Below, piece by piece: positions 11,035-23,254 of a stretch of 64,000 nucleotides of DNA. Every line of letters starts with the position of its first letter. The stretch's first letter is position 1. The notes under the pieces are model-generated. The model saw only the letters and a list, made by a program, of their open reading frames with translations. It searched no databases and was not told the DNA's origin. The translations under genes were made by a program, and so were the position numbers. The stretch covers positions 1 to 64,000 of the forward strand of contig JAQQWL010000012.1 of NCBI GenBank assembly GCA_038363925.1, given 5' to 3'. This DNA is from Apiospora phragmitis (lineage: Eukaryota > Ascomycota > Sordariomycetes > Amphisphaeriales > Apiosporaceae).

Positions 11035-12721
11035 TGTCACGTATGAAAACCAAGGTGGTGATTAAAGTAGCGCGATAATAGTAGAGTATAGTTGTGTTTA
11101 TTCATAAGAACCTCGAAGCAAAAAGCTATGCAAAGCCACAGTTGCTAGCGGATGGATGGTGTCCAAGATCTGTCTGTTCCTGATTGAGGGGCAGGAAATG
11201 TCCGTGAATAATCGTCGGCGGCGCTCCGCCCCTCCAACGCTTATCGCCGACGGGCTTAAGTTCACGCCTTACCTCTAACCCTTCAAGCAATTACACGCGA
11301 ACGAAGTCAATGCAAGGAAGAGGGAAACAGGGGAATACATGTAACCGAACCTGGGTGTATGTAAACCACATTAGTTTTACCGTAAAGAAAGTATTCGGTT
11401 CGAATTGCATTGCAGACAGGAGTAAGTGTGTGCCCAATTGTCAGTGGGGGAATCTGCACGGATCATCATTCAAAAAACTGTATGAAAGGGAAGCCCGTGT
11501 AATTTCTTTCATCATTCGGGTGGTTGTCACACAACTAGAAGCAGTAAGTAAGTCGGAAGGAGATACCAATGACTTACCAGCAAGCATGCATATCTCCTGG
11601 CTGGGCTGCCCGGCTGTTGCGCTCCCAACCATGCATAAGTCCTCAAGGAAGCCAATCGGATGCCTCTCGTCTAATATCAGCTTGGCCCTCGTCACCGCAC
11701 CTGTCGATCACTTTGGGTAACACCGTGGCCCCCGTCGCATAGAAACAACAACACTTATAGAATGAAGAGGCATAGAGAAGAAGGGGGAAAACAGAGAAGA
11801 AGTTCAGTATTTATTTATCTCTGGTCACCGCCGGTTTTTTAGCAATTGATCGTGGATATTGCGTTTTTTCCAACTTCTCTGTGTGCTGTGTGCCTCTGTG
11901 CTTCATTCTCGTCACCTCTAAAATCGGTCCGTCACCAGTTTTCTCACGCCATAACCCAGCGAGCCCTACTCCACCAATGGCATGATTCCCAGCGTGTGCG
12001 AAACAACCCAATTACGCGTCGTGAACACGCTTAAGCACGACAAGGACCACTACCGGACACCCGAGACGTGTTCGAAGTAAAATGGGTTAATTAACCATGG
12101 TCAATGGTGGTATGTCAGCAAGTAGGTTCTTTGCTTACTGAACCTGCAGCTTCAAACGTTCGGGGCGCGCTGCGATCCCCATCACTAGGCCAATTCCTGA
12201 CCTCCTCATTTCAAGATGTATTATGTGATCAGTCCCTTCAACATCGGAACAAGCACTTTCCAAGTAGCTGCGAAGGTATGTCACGAATGTGATGCGCGAT
12301 GATGTGTGAATCAGTGACGCCAATATGATTGTTTCTGTATCTGAGCTTTGGTTCGCTAGTATTACAATGTGTTGTATGTACAGAGAAAAAGGATGCTTTA
12401 CCACATCGCGTAAGGTATCATAACTCATAAGTGAAAACTTCTTCAAGCCCCCGGTGAAGCCCCCGGTGGTAGTAACTCGCTAACGCCGCCCATCCCAGGC
12501 GAAGAAAGGTGTGAAGGTGAGTGTGTTGACTCGCGCTCAGGTCCCAATGTCTTTTTGGGACCATATAATTCATGGCTAGTCCACCAGACACTGGGGAAAT
12601 AGTTCGTTCGTCGGACGGAACTAGTATTATAGGCCAGGGGCACAGGTGTGTAGTGTAGAATAGTAAAGGCAGCAAAGTAGTTTAAGCACCATCACTGTCT
12701 AGGTAGTTAGTATCACAATGG
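11035..12721. other. Long gene-free stretch
   Basis: Nothing convincing on either strand. ORFs up to 136 codons (11310-11720, plus) have no motif, no signal peptide and mixed composition. The first part should contain the RidA promoter. Confidence 0.5.
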
Positions 12722-13181
12722 TCAACTTGTTTGATTCGAGGCATGGGAGGTTAGAGAAGAGTGTATATGGGACTTTGACTAACAGTAGTGCCAGTGTAAG
12801 ATCACCGTGAATACGGGCCTTGAGGGTGACCTCGACCTCGAGGTTGAGATCCAGACGGAGCTTGAGCGTGTCGCTCTTGCCGCCGCCACCACCACCCTGC
12901 TGCTGCTGCTGCATCTGTTGTTGTTGCTGCTGCTGTTGCTGCATCATCTGCTGTTGCTGGAACTGCTGCATCTGGTTGTTGTCGTCGTCCTCCTCCTCCT
13001 CCTCCGACTCTTCCTGGACGGGGGCCCGGCGGCGCGGCTGGCGGCGACCGCGGCGCTTGCGGGGCGCGGCGACTTGCTTTTCCTGTTCCTGCTGCGACTG
13101 TTCACCCTGGTCCTGTTCGGACTCGTCGTCGGCGGTGGCCACCTGAGGTGCCTTCTTCTGCTCGGCTTCGGACGAAGACAT
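12722..13181 (-). CDS. Q-rich, acidic/basic low-complexity protein with conserved fungal tail
   Basis: ATG at 13181. The protein has an acidic Glu/Gln N-terminus, an Arg/Lys-rich patch (PRKRRGRRQPRRRA, about residues 39-52), an acidic EESEEEEEDDDNN patch, a long Gln/Met tract and a Gly run. It ends in an amphipathic tail alternating Leu with charged residues (LKLRLDLNLEVEVTLKARI, then HGDLTLALL). I have seen this kind of tail on otherwise disordered fungal proteins of unknown function. The unspliced ORF runs to 12699. A 58-bp intron (12783-12726; GTTAGT donor, CTAAC branch, AAG acceptor) would end the protein exactly at ...LTLALL with TGA at 12724-12722, giving about 133 residues, which I prefer. 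The basic patch could bind nucleic acid or act as a nuclear signal. No pathway can be assigned. Confidence 0.6.
12899..12975. repeat. CTG/TTG triplet tract encoding poly-Gln
   Basis: An impure triplet repeat within the preceding gene that encodes Gln (with Met interruptions) on the minus strand. Such tracts change length easily. Confidence 0.8.
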
Positions 13182-15592
13182 GTTGTGATGTGTGGTAGAA
13201 GGTGCCGTTGCTATGTGTGTATGTGTTGTTGCTCTCGGGTGTAGGATAAAAGATGCTATGCAGAATGGACTGGCAGGATGGTGGAAGTCTTGTAGCTATG
13301 AGATACTGGTCTAGATTTTGAGTCTTACAACCGGGAGCACCGGGCCTTCTTTATAAGCCTCCTTCGTCTTCCTCCCTTCGTTTCGAAAAACCGGTTAATG
13401 CAAAGCAAGCCACCAGAAGTCCAGACGCCAGAGCTGAGGTTGGTGGGTAGCTTACACCTGTGGCGTCACGTAGCGTCACGGAGCAGATGGAGACGTCACA
13501 TCCCATTATCGGATAGGTCTGTGGGCGTGCTATTATTGACAGCTTGCCAGGTTCAAAATCTTGATTTTGGTCCTCGATTGCATGCCTGTCGCGCCTTAGC
13601 GCCTGGGTTGGCAGGGGGGCTGATTGTCGTTCCCGTAGCGGGCGATCGAGATGGTGGGCGGGACCAGGTTACATCATTTTCCAGTGACATATCCTGGAGG
13701 TGGAAGCCAAAAGCGGTCCTAGTGCGCGTCGGCGCGGCTGGTTATTCGAACCCTCGCGGGGGCATCATCACTGGGCACTGGGCTTAGCTGGGTGCTGGGA
13801 GCTGGGCAGGCCGCAGCACGCAACAGCGCCAGCGCGACGCGCAAGAAGCCCACTGAAAATGGGCAGCAACTGGCCCTAGCGGTATGTTACTGTAACGGTT
13901 TCCCAGGGGTTTCCGGGCACTTATTGCGTCATCTCCATCTTCCATGTAAATACGGAGTGCGTTCCAGCACGTTCAGCCACATGTCATCGTGTCTAGTCGT
14001 TTCGGTTCCTCTCTCCAGTAGCTCTGGCTGCTTTTCGAGCTTGATGAGAGGATGAGAGTAACCTTGGGCTCATGTTTCATTGCGTCGCTTGGCCGTTAGA
14101 GCCGTTAGATTGGGTGAATTGAAGAGCTTCGGGGCTGCCTCCAGCCCCCCATGTGGCTCGTCATCTTTGTTCATCATTGAAATTTTCCAACCAGATTCTC
14201 TCGCTCGTTCAGCTCGTATTCTGGTCCGAACGGACCGCGAGCTTAGGAGGCCGACTCCCCTAAGCAGCGTTAGAATATCGATATTTCGAGTCGCGCTTGC
14301 GCTGACACTTACTCATTGACTTTGACTAGCAGGCATTTAAACGTTGCAACGTTTCTAACGTCGGGTCAGAGGGTCCGAAGGAAGGTTGGAATGTTCGTTT
14401 CGTAGCTCTTCTAGCTCATCGCAGCCACAACTTTTAACCTTACTTCAAACCATCACCCTCCAACCAGCCCGGAGCCGATTCTCCTCGCCTAACCTAACCG
14501 GCTAACATTGCGACGCATTGAGTGAGCCGCTTCGGCTGCTACTCAATCGCAAATTGGCAATCCACTTCCAACTGTCTAAACGGTCCACGTTGTATTCCGC
14601 TGTTTCTTATAACGTGTAACTGCTTTAGCGCTTCTAGCTTCCCTTAGCGCGTCCACAAATGCCCGGAAGTTAGTATCGCCGACAACTTCAACATGACAAT
14701 GGCCATGTCCTGAATTCCATCACTTAGATAAGCAAGTCTTGGGCGTACCAAACTCGCTACTCAGGTATGCAAGTTACGCTGTTGTTGATGTTGTTATATT
14801 GTTCAACATCAAGGGATTTGCTGCGATGGCAGCGAGTCCTTCCAGGGTCATCAGCGCGTGCCGGGCATCAGAACGTGCCGGGCTCGTGCCATGCCAACTA
14901 TTCAGGTAACTTACCTACCTAACATGCATTGCCATTAGGCAGACTCGCAGTGCGCGGAACTTTCATCCATTCATGGGCAATTTCTCTAGGCCGAGTGGTC
15001 ACTCTCGGCTCTTCGCGTGTTCTATTACCATTACCCATGTCTGAATGTTTCCAGTGCAGAAGCGAATCAACTCCAAAGACCCAAGCGTGGTGTGATCCGA
15101 GCCGCCACGACCCGAAGGCGCAAAGTCCCAATAAGGAAATACCAAAGGAAAACGAATCAACTGGTATTGCTTTGGTGGTTTATACTATCCCTGTCCTCCG
15201 TACCCTTGCCGATGGTAGTTTCGAGCTCGACAATCAATATCCGCCACTTGGAAGTTGAATATGAGCTGGTCGCCAAGAAAAGTGAACCGCACCGTGACAG
15301 CAGGAGTTGCACCTCACGAAATATGCCTCACCTCATCAGAATGCTGCGTCTTCCAAGCAGGCCGCCAATCACCTAGTAAGGCCTCAAACTGGTCGGATTC
15401 CGCCCACCATCAGTACTATCATGAATGTTGTATGATATGCTGGAAGAACGAGCAACAAACATCAGTGAATAATAAAAAGCCCACGTCCCGCGCTTGATGG
15501 ACGCGATTCATCACGCGTCGGGCTATCGACTCTACACAAGGCTGCGGAATTATTCCATTAAGACGCTGCCGTATATATAACTTTCGACGGCA
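13182..15592. other. Long gene-free stretch
   Basis: About 2.4 kb with no supported exon. The part next to 13181 is the promoter side of the Q-rich gene. Between 14,300 and 14,700 are many CTAAC/TTAGC-type words and small palindromes (for example GCCGCTTCGGCTGC near 14525) but no transposon structure that I can prove. Confidence 0.5.
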
Positions 15593-16428
15593 ATGGACCA
15601 ACAGTGGGTCGATCCTGGATGTGGCCATGAGGACTGCCAATATGGGAATGGGTGTCATGTCCCCTTCGTCGGCAACGCACAGTCTTTGGAGCCGCTCGTA
15701 TGGCCAACTGAACTGACTATGTTCTCTTATGAGGACTCTTATCTGGGATTGACAAGTTCGGAGGCTCAAAACCAGGGCTTCACGGTTTCGACATCAACCT
15801 TATGAACTCCACTTTCCCTATGGCCCCTTCGATACCTAGCACAGATATACCTACTATTATCCGGCCAGTGGAGTGGAACGCACCAGTCCAAACAGCCACG
15901 GACAATGTCTACCAAAATCCAGACCCAACATTACCTATTCCTGGCGTCCCCGCTCCTGCAGTAACCCATGAGCTTGGCTTCCAAGACTGGGACAACCTCT
16001 CTAGCAGTGATTCACCCACACCCAGTAGCAGAAACTCGATCTCGTAAGTTATCTTTTGGTAATTCTTTTCTGACCATCTTCTGACATGGTATGCGTAGTT
16101 CTCAAGGCAATGCGCACACTTGCCCTAAGTGCCCCATTCAGAAGAGCAATGCAAAGGATCTGCATCGCCATATTGTCGAAACTCACGAAAAACCCAGCCC
16201 CGGAGAGGACAAGATAGGGTGGTATCGCTGTCGTTGTGGAGGAACTACCTGCTATTACCGCAAGCCGAACCACATGCGACATCTCTCTAAATGCCAGCCG
16301 ACGAAATGGCATTTGGACTTCTTCATGTGTCACTGCGAAAAGCCCATCAAGAAAAGGGTCAACACTATGAGCACTTCATTAAGTGTAGAGCTGGGAGGCG
16401 ATCAATTGGTCGTCCGAAGTCAAACTGA
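15593..16428 (+). CDS. C2H2-type zinc-finger protein
   Basis: ATG at 15593; about 275 residues once two single-base losses are allowed for. N-terminal half: Ser/Pro/Asp-rich. Intron 16044-16098 (GTAAGT...TAG) joins in phase. C-terminal half: a C-x2-C...H-x4-H finger (CPKC ... HRHIVETH), a second Cys/His set (YRCRCGG ... HMRHLSKC) and a third (FMCHCEKP, then HYEHFIKC in the shifted frame), ending in a basic RRSIGRPKSN tail at 16428. This arrangement, with a final HYEHF-x-KC finger and an AT-hook-like GRPK, is typical of fungal zinc-finger proteins of unknown target, likely nuclear DNA-binding. Frame breaks: near 15800 (STSTL stop versus downstream MNSTFPM frame) and in AAAAGGG at 16352-16358. 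Both need one added base, so sequencing error is plausible. Confidence 0.65.
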
Positions 16429-19400
16429 ATCATCGAATTGTGGTTGCAGGGCAAATCTTCCATGACGTTTTTTCCATATATTAATGGTTTCTATTTTCTT
16501 TCCTATTTACGCTCCTTTTTCTCTTCTTCTCTTCTTTTTTCCTTTAGGTAGTTGATCTACCTTTATACATGTTGGAATAAAAAGCATAGTGATACTTTAT
16601 TTTTACAATGTCGAATTCCCCTGGATATGTACACTAGTATCTAAATGCGCTGGAGTGCCAAATATCAGGCTTTCAATGGCAGACTCGGATCATCAGGACC
16701 CCCGACTAGTCGCGTTGGTAAAAGAGCCCCTCCTGGTGATATCGAAGCTCGAGGGTGGACATCTCAACACTACACTTCTCCCTCTTTCCATGAGTTATCA
16801 TAAGAAAGACAGATAATCGCAATTCAATAGACAGTAGAGTGCAGCTCCTGTATTCTGGGGTGAATGTGCAATCACACTCACCATGGGAACGTGATCAGAA
16901 GGGTTGCGAAGATTCGCGCCGGGGAGGTAAGTCTGTAATTGGAACGCCACAGAACCAAGGGGAGTGGTTGAAGCGGTTGGGATACAGCGTCCTATGTTGA
17001 TGAGATGTGAGTGATTTCACTGAAGAGCGAAGTATCAAACAACACTCATCAAGGGACACGGCTTCCCTTTATACCTCAGTAGGTGCCCAGATAATTATGG
17101 GCTGGGTTGTCCACAAGAGAGGTGGTCTCTCCTGTCATTACTTTCAGCCTAAGATCCAGGATTTGCCTGTGCTGACCCAATGTAACGTGCCATTGAGATC
17201 CAAAATTGGCCTCAGGGTATTGTAATGAAGAATGATTGGTGAAAACACCTACACAACACTAATGTATCATTGTGCCTGTCTGCCGCGATGCTGTTTGGTC
17301 ATAGGCCCTTTACAGGTTGCGGCCTGAGGGGCAACCCTGATTTGCTGGCCTTAAAAATTGGCCTCAGAGGGGGCTATTGAGGCCTCATTACTGGAGTCAT
17401 GCACCGGTTGCCTTGCTGCGCCGCGTGAGGCCAATTTCCAGAAGCAACTATTGTGCCTCAATCTCACCTGCTCTGAGCATAAGGCTTAGATGAGGCCAAT
17501 ACTTCTTATTACGCCTTGTCTGGCTTGCATGAGAGAGTCGACAGTGGCTCATGAGGCACCTTCATTACCATGCCACAGGATGACCGTGGAAGACGTGGCA
17601 AGTGGTCGACTACCAAGTCTCTACAGACGACTCTACAGTGAAATGCCAAGTGATTGAGGCCCCGAATAGATCGATCCGTTTTCTTCGATTGGTCAGTCTG
17701 AGCCAATAGCCTACCTTTCTGTGATTAGATTATTGGATACACCGGGCGCAGTTGGGCAAAATGGATCACGCCGAGTTCCCAAGGTTTTACTGCATTACAA
17801 GCGGCTACATCACACACAGTTCGCCCTCATATCTCGCTCAATAAGACAATATCGCATTCACTCTATCCGTGAGCAGGCGGAACGGTTCCAGTTACATGAA
17901 TTTGTCTCGCTTGATGCTTTCAGGGGCACGTGTAATCCGGGCGTACTGCATCCTCAAGTCCGATAACGAGAAACTGCCCCAGTACTACCGCCCGGTCGAC
18001 TGCATGAATGAGCGCAAAATCAATCTAGAAAACCTGCCTGTTCGTATCAAACTGACGACTTCCTTGCTTGCCATCATCGCAACTTCCGTGGATAAGGCCT
18101 CCTTCTTCTCCTCGGACACGTGTATGTTGTCGCTCCTCGCCAGCAGCTCCGGGTACATCGATCTGTTGAGCAACTGCTTCAGGGGTGTGAGCCTTTATCC
18201 ACCTGGCGGAGACGCCTATGCTCTGCTCGTTTATATTTATCCACATCAACAATGATTCACTGTCAACCATCGCTCGACTTACCTCGGCTTCTACTGGTCG
18301 GATGGTGATGATCGTGTAGCGACCACCTGTGAGTGGGTCCCTGCTATTACCATGATAGTAGTCCGGAGTACGAATATTCAATGATAAACACTGACCATGG
18401 TCGATGAGAAGAGGCGATCCGGTGAGACAGGCAACACGGGCACCGCTGATTCACTCGGTGGAGGGTTACGAGCTCTTATGCCACTTAAGTACGACTGCCA
18501 TGAATCACGCATGCATACTAGACCCTGCAAGTAACACCCAGTTGTCGGCTTATATGTAAAACCGGTCTGGCCTGGTCCTCGATGCTGGTATTAGAGTTCT
18601 GAGCTTGGAAATGGGCGACGGTCAACGTGATTTAAAGACCAGCCAGCGCCCCTTTCTTGATCGAAAACCTTTAACACTACAGGCTAAAGATCTGACAACA
18701 TCTACTACTTCAACCGATGGCTTGGGATGAGAGCTTTGGTTCTAACTCCATCTGCGTTGCCACCGGTTAGGATGCGTACAGGCGCGCTCCTACGACCAAT
18801 TCGAAAGACCTCGTGGCTATTAGCGTCTCCATCGCCGCTATAGACGAAGTGGCGGGATAGGAAGAGGGGCACTTGAGTTATGTTGATGCGGGTGGAACAT
18901 CTAGAGAGGTCCTCCCCAGGTTAAAGTGATAGATAGAAGACCATCCTCAGAGTAATAATACAGGTGGCGATTTGTATAATGTCTCCATCCTATAAAGCTC
19001 GGTATTCCCAGAATATTAGAATGGATCGAAGTGTTAAGAGTATTGTATTTAGGAACCAATAACGCGGAACGAATAGGATAGCTAATAAACTGAAATTCGC
19101 GTAGAATGATTGGTGATACCAGCCGTGATGCCCGTGAAACGTGTTATCGAGTCTAGTATTAACCCCGGTTTGGTGATTAGGCTAGCATCACAAAGACTAG
19201 AGCCGATCAATGAGCAATCCGCCCTCTGCCTCTTTTCATCACGACGAAGACGTGCTAAAGTCCCACGCTGGGACAGAAGCCCCTTGAATGGACTCGGGGA
19301 ATCGGGATTGGGTAAGCTTGGGTTTAGGGGAGCAATAGAAGTAATCAAGTCGTGTAGGCGGCGGTAATGACTGGCTTATTGCACGACCAATTTGTGCTCT

Positions 19401-20770
19401 AGAGCTGACGTCCAATCAAGGTTAGATTTGGGTGTAAGTCGGTACAGCCGCAACACTTGGGTTTGGAGGGTCCATGCCGCGACTAGAGGGTTCCCTAGCA
19501 GCAAACTTAACTGCCGCTCCAATCTGCCATCGGATATTTGAGTTCAGATGAGCCTCTGCGAGCATGGTCCATGTGGCCCCCCTACATGCCTTGATGCGCC
19601 TGACAATGTCCAAGAGACGAATACCTGAATCATGCATGAGCACGCGTTGGTCTGACTATCTGTGCCTGCGTAGCACGAACACCCCATGGACCAGCATCTG
19701 ATACTAATGGCGCCGACCCGGTGAAAGAGAACAGGCCCGATAGATGGGAGCCCATGCTGTTGCGCCGAGGAGAAGGCCCAGGCGACGGGGACTGCCGGCA
19801 ATCTTAGTGACGATCCACATCCAAGGGCACCAGGGCTCCGATTGGATGGATCGGGAGAGCCAAGATCGACGGCGGCTCCCTCGCTGCCGTTCGAATCAGT
19901 TGCAAACCTAGCGCTATTCTAACCAAATGTGCAAGTCATAAATGGGCAGATGATTAACCATTGTCGTAAGTCCAAAAGGCGTTGCAGTCTGACGCGGAGA
20001 ATCTTGCCAGACCTGAGCCCGAAAACTGTGCGTTGTGTTACATCCATTACGACCCTTGGCCTTTTTCTGGCTTTTCAGATCGGCCGATATCGAGGGGGAA
20101 ATCGGAGAGAATCCACTCTTGGGCCACATCTAGTCAGCTAGCGGCCAACTTACTGTCCCATGTTTATTGCTCACATACGAAGAATAAGGGTTCTGAGGGC
20201 CCGGGAGCTTGGCCCGGATCGTCACCCACGTTCCAATGAATAAGAATAAGTTAGTCTGGAGGGCCACTTCCTTCAGAACATCGTGGCGCGTACCGGGGAA
20301 GTGCTCTGGCCAACACGCGCTTTGTCCTTTCCCTGTCCTTATTGCCCGGGCCGTGGAAACCCATCCCGGACACAAGTGCGTACCTGCATATAGGTTAACC
20401 TCATTAGCTCGAAATGCACCCCTCCATGCCATGCCGGCTATGTAGGCACCGCATCGGCATACGACCTGGACGATTACCATCCTCATTTCCCGCACTTGCC
20501 AAGCCCGGCACCAACGATGCACGATGGGCGTTCGGTAGATGGAGCATGCCCTCTTGAGGATGAACTCATCTCCGCAGCTATGCCATACGCCCCAGACCTG
20601 GTTCATCCGAGGCTGTAGCTCAAGCTCGCCATCCGCTGCAACTAGAGGCAAACTAGAGAAGCTCTCTTAGAAGGACCTGCATGCACCCGTTGTCTGCAGC
20701 CATCTTGCTTTTTCGCTGGTCTACGCACGACTATTGGACGTCCGGTTTCTCCTATAGTATCACTCACACC
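16429..20770. other. 4.3-kb stretch without a supported gene
   Basis: No ORF here carries a family motif. A plus-strand ORF at 17869-18255 (rich in Leu/Ser, with DNEKLPQYYRPVDC) could be a gene remnant but has no splice or motif support. From about 17,200 to 17,500 the word GAGGCCAAT or its complement recurs four times, possibly the remains of a repeat element. Promoter of the GMC oxidoreductase gene should lie just before 20,771. Confidence 0.4.
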
Positions 20771-22895
20771 ATGCGAGGCCAATCCTTCCCTAGCCTGTGT
20801 GGCTTGCTTCTTGCAGCCGCAAGCGCAACATCGGCGCTTCCCAGTCCTCCTGGCTCCCCAGGTCCTCGGAATCCTGCCCCCAGCGACACCTGCCGCCCGG
20901 AGACGGCCGAGTACGACTATGTCGTCGTCGGTAGCGGTCCCGGCGGTGGCCCCCTGGCTGCCAACCTGGCCCGCGCCGGCCATAAGACACTCTTGGTCGA
21001 GGCCGGTGATGATGAGAGTGCCGATCCCGACACCAACGTGGCTTCCTTTTTCAAGAGTACCGGCATCAAAGAGAGCCTACACTGGTCAGTACACCGTACC
21101 CTGGTAATCCAACATGGGTTCTGATCACTGATATCTTGACCACTGGCGGACAGGAGCTTCTATGTCAAGCACTACGACGACATGGAGCGGACACTGAAGA
21201 ACGACCACTTGGTGTGGAAGAAGCCCAACGGCGACCTCTTTGTCGGTCCCGGCGGGACCGAGCCCAAGGGCTCTGAGGTTCTCGGCGTCCAGTACCCCCG
21301 CGGCGCCACGCTCGGCGGCTCGTCCATCATCAACGCCGGCGGCGTCCATCTGCCCGCCGACAGCGACTGGGACTTCATCAAGGACATCACCGGCGACGAC
21401 TCCTGGAGCGCGGCCCACATGCGGCAGCTCTTCGAGAAGATGGAGAAGAACACCTACCTGGCCGCCGGCACCCCCGGCCACGGCACTGAGGGCTACCTCG
21501 AAGTCACCATCGGCGACGGTAACCAGTACCTGGCCTCGACGCAGGCGCGCGATATCCTGAGCGGCATGGTCCAGGAAATCGGCCAGGACCCCGCGAAGCT
21601 GCCCGACCTCTTGACCGCCGACGTCAATGAGCTTGACCCCGCGCGCGACACCACCACGGGCGCCTTCGCCCTCCCCTTCCACGTCAACGCCACCTGGGGC
21701 CGCTACAGCTCCCGCAACCGCATCCTCGACACCATGCGGGAAGGACACCCCCTGAGCCTCAAGCTCAACGCCCTCGCGTCCCGTGTTCTCTTCCAGCAGG
21801 GACCACCCGGCCCCGGCCAAGTTCCCCGCGCTATCGGCATCGAGTACTTCGAGGGCAAGAGCGCCTACCAAGCCGACCTGCGTCACGACGCCAGCAAGAC
21901 GCCAGCTGCTCCCAAACAGGTCTGCGCCAAGAAGGAGGTAATCCTGGCCGGCGGCGCCTTCAACACGCCGCAGCTGCTGATGCTGAGCGGCATCGGCCCG
22001 GCGTCCGACCCTGAGCAAGCACAACATCCCCGTTGTCGCGAACCTGCCGGGCGTCGGCACCAACATGCAAGACAACGAGGAGATCGGCATCTTCGGCCTA
22101 GCCAAGGAGAACTTCACCTTCACCCCGCCACCCGGCCAGAGCCAACCCGACCCCGTCTGCACCTTCCAAGGCGACGCCGCAGACCCGTGCTACGCCCTGT
22201 TCCTGCAAGGCCAGGGCCCCTACACGCGCGCGGGCCCCAACAGCAATGCCTTCATGCTCAAGACGGCCCACTCGCCCGGCGGCGAGCGCGACGCCCTCGT
22301 CTTCGCTGGCCCTTTTACGTTTCGCGGCTTCTGGCCTAAGACCCCCGGCCAGGACTTCACCGAGCCGCCCAACACCTGGGGCATGCACGCCGTCAAGATG
22401 CACCCGCAGAACCGCGCCGGCACCGTGAAGCTGCGGTCCGCGGACCCGACTGACATGCCCGAGATAAATTTTAACTACTTCACCGACGGCGCGGAGACCG
22501 ACCTCGGCGCGCTGCAGGACGTGGTCGCGTGGGGACGGCGCGCGTTCCTCAATGTGCCGGCGAACTCGACGGGCGGCGCGGGCCCTATGAACATCACGGG
22601 CCCGCCGTGCCGCGACATCAACAAGGCCGACGGCCGCTGTGGCGACAGCGCCGGGAAGTCGGACGAGGAGTTCATCCGCAACCAGATGTTCGGGCACCAC
22701 GTCACGTCGACGTGCGCCATCGGGGCCGACGCCGACAAACGCGCCGTGCTCGACGGCCAGTTCCGCGTGCGTGGCGTGGCGGGCTTGCGCGTTGTCGACG
22801 CCAGCGTGTTCCCGCGCATCCCGGGCGCGTTCCCCGTCGTGTTGGTCTATATGGTCAGCGAGAAGGCGTCTGAGGACATTCTTGGGGGCAAGTAA
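20771..22895 (+). CDS. Secreted GMC (glucose-methanol-choline) oxidoreductase
   Basis: FAD-dependent alcohol/sugar oxidoreductase of CAZy AA3 type, probably extracellular. N-terminal signal peptide (MRGQSFPSLCGLLLAAASA). Dinucleotide-binding motif VVVGSGPGGGPLAANLARAG and the ribose-binding LLVEAGD follow from about residue 55. GMC signature 1 is in PRGATLGGSSIINAGG, signature 2 in GGAFNTPQLLMLSGIG. Near the C-terminus MFGHHVTSTCAIG carries the catalytic His region. The second catalytic position lies in PRIPGAFPVV rather than the common P-x-x-N-x-N, which hints at an unusual substrate or redox chemistry. Intron 21085-21153 splices in phase. One extra C at 22009-22011 shifts the frame between SGIGPASD and SKHNIPVVANLPG. 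The rest reads to TAA at 22893-22895, about 685 residues. A long hairpin lies directly downstream. Confidence 0.92.
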
Positions 22896-22948
22896 ATAAA
22901 GGGAGGGAGGAGGTAGGAGGGAAGCTGCGATCAAGCTTCGGAAAAAGA

Positions 22949-22966
22949 AAAAAAAAAAAAAAAAAA
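22949..22966. repeat. Poly(A) tract after the GMC gene
   Basis: An A-run interrupted only at its ends, about 50 bases after the GMC stop codon and about 50 before the hairpin. It could be the tail of a retroposed sequence or simple 3' sequence. Confidence 0.6.
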
Positions 22967-23016
22967 GGGGTGGGGAGAGTGGGTTTGACAAATACGAAGC
23001 GTATTGTTTAAGAGAG

Positions 23017-23254
23017 GAAGATGCGGAAGCCTGACCGGAGAGAGAAGTCATGGTGGGGAGAAGATGATATTGCGGAAGAGAGAGAGAGAGACGTACGAAA
23101 GAGGACGGTCAGATGGAAGGAATATTCCCTCGCAATCTCGTGCGCTGGCATATTCTTTTCTTCTGACCGTCCTCTATTGTACGTCTCTCTCTCTTCCGCA
23201 ATATCATCTTCTCCCACCATGACTTCTCTCTCTCGGTCAGGCTTCCGCATCTTC
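23017..23254. repeat. Long near-perfect inverted repeat (hairpin, ~105-bp arms)
   Basis: The left arm (23017-23124) and right arm (23151-23254) are reverse complements with only about six substitutions, one single-base indel and a GA-tract length change. The spacer is 26 bases. The arms are not explained by any gene and lie about 120 bases after the GMC stop codon. I see no clear target-site duplication. If transcribed in either direction the RNA would fold into a ~100-bp double-stranded stem. It could be a foldback/MITE-type element or a hairpin RNA locus. Confidence 0.85.

Noticed and set aside
13740..13770. B-box-like word (minus strand GGTTCGAATAA)
   Set aside because: No closing CC, no A box at a suitable distance and no T-run; not a tRNA.
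21125..22162. 345-codon minus-strand ORF
   Set aside because: Antisense shadow of the GMC oxidoreductase exon.
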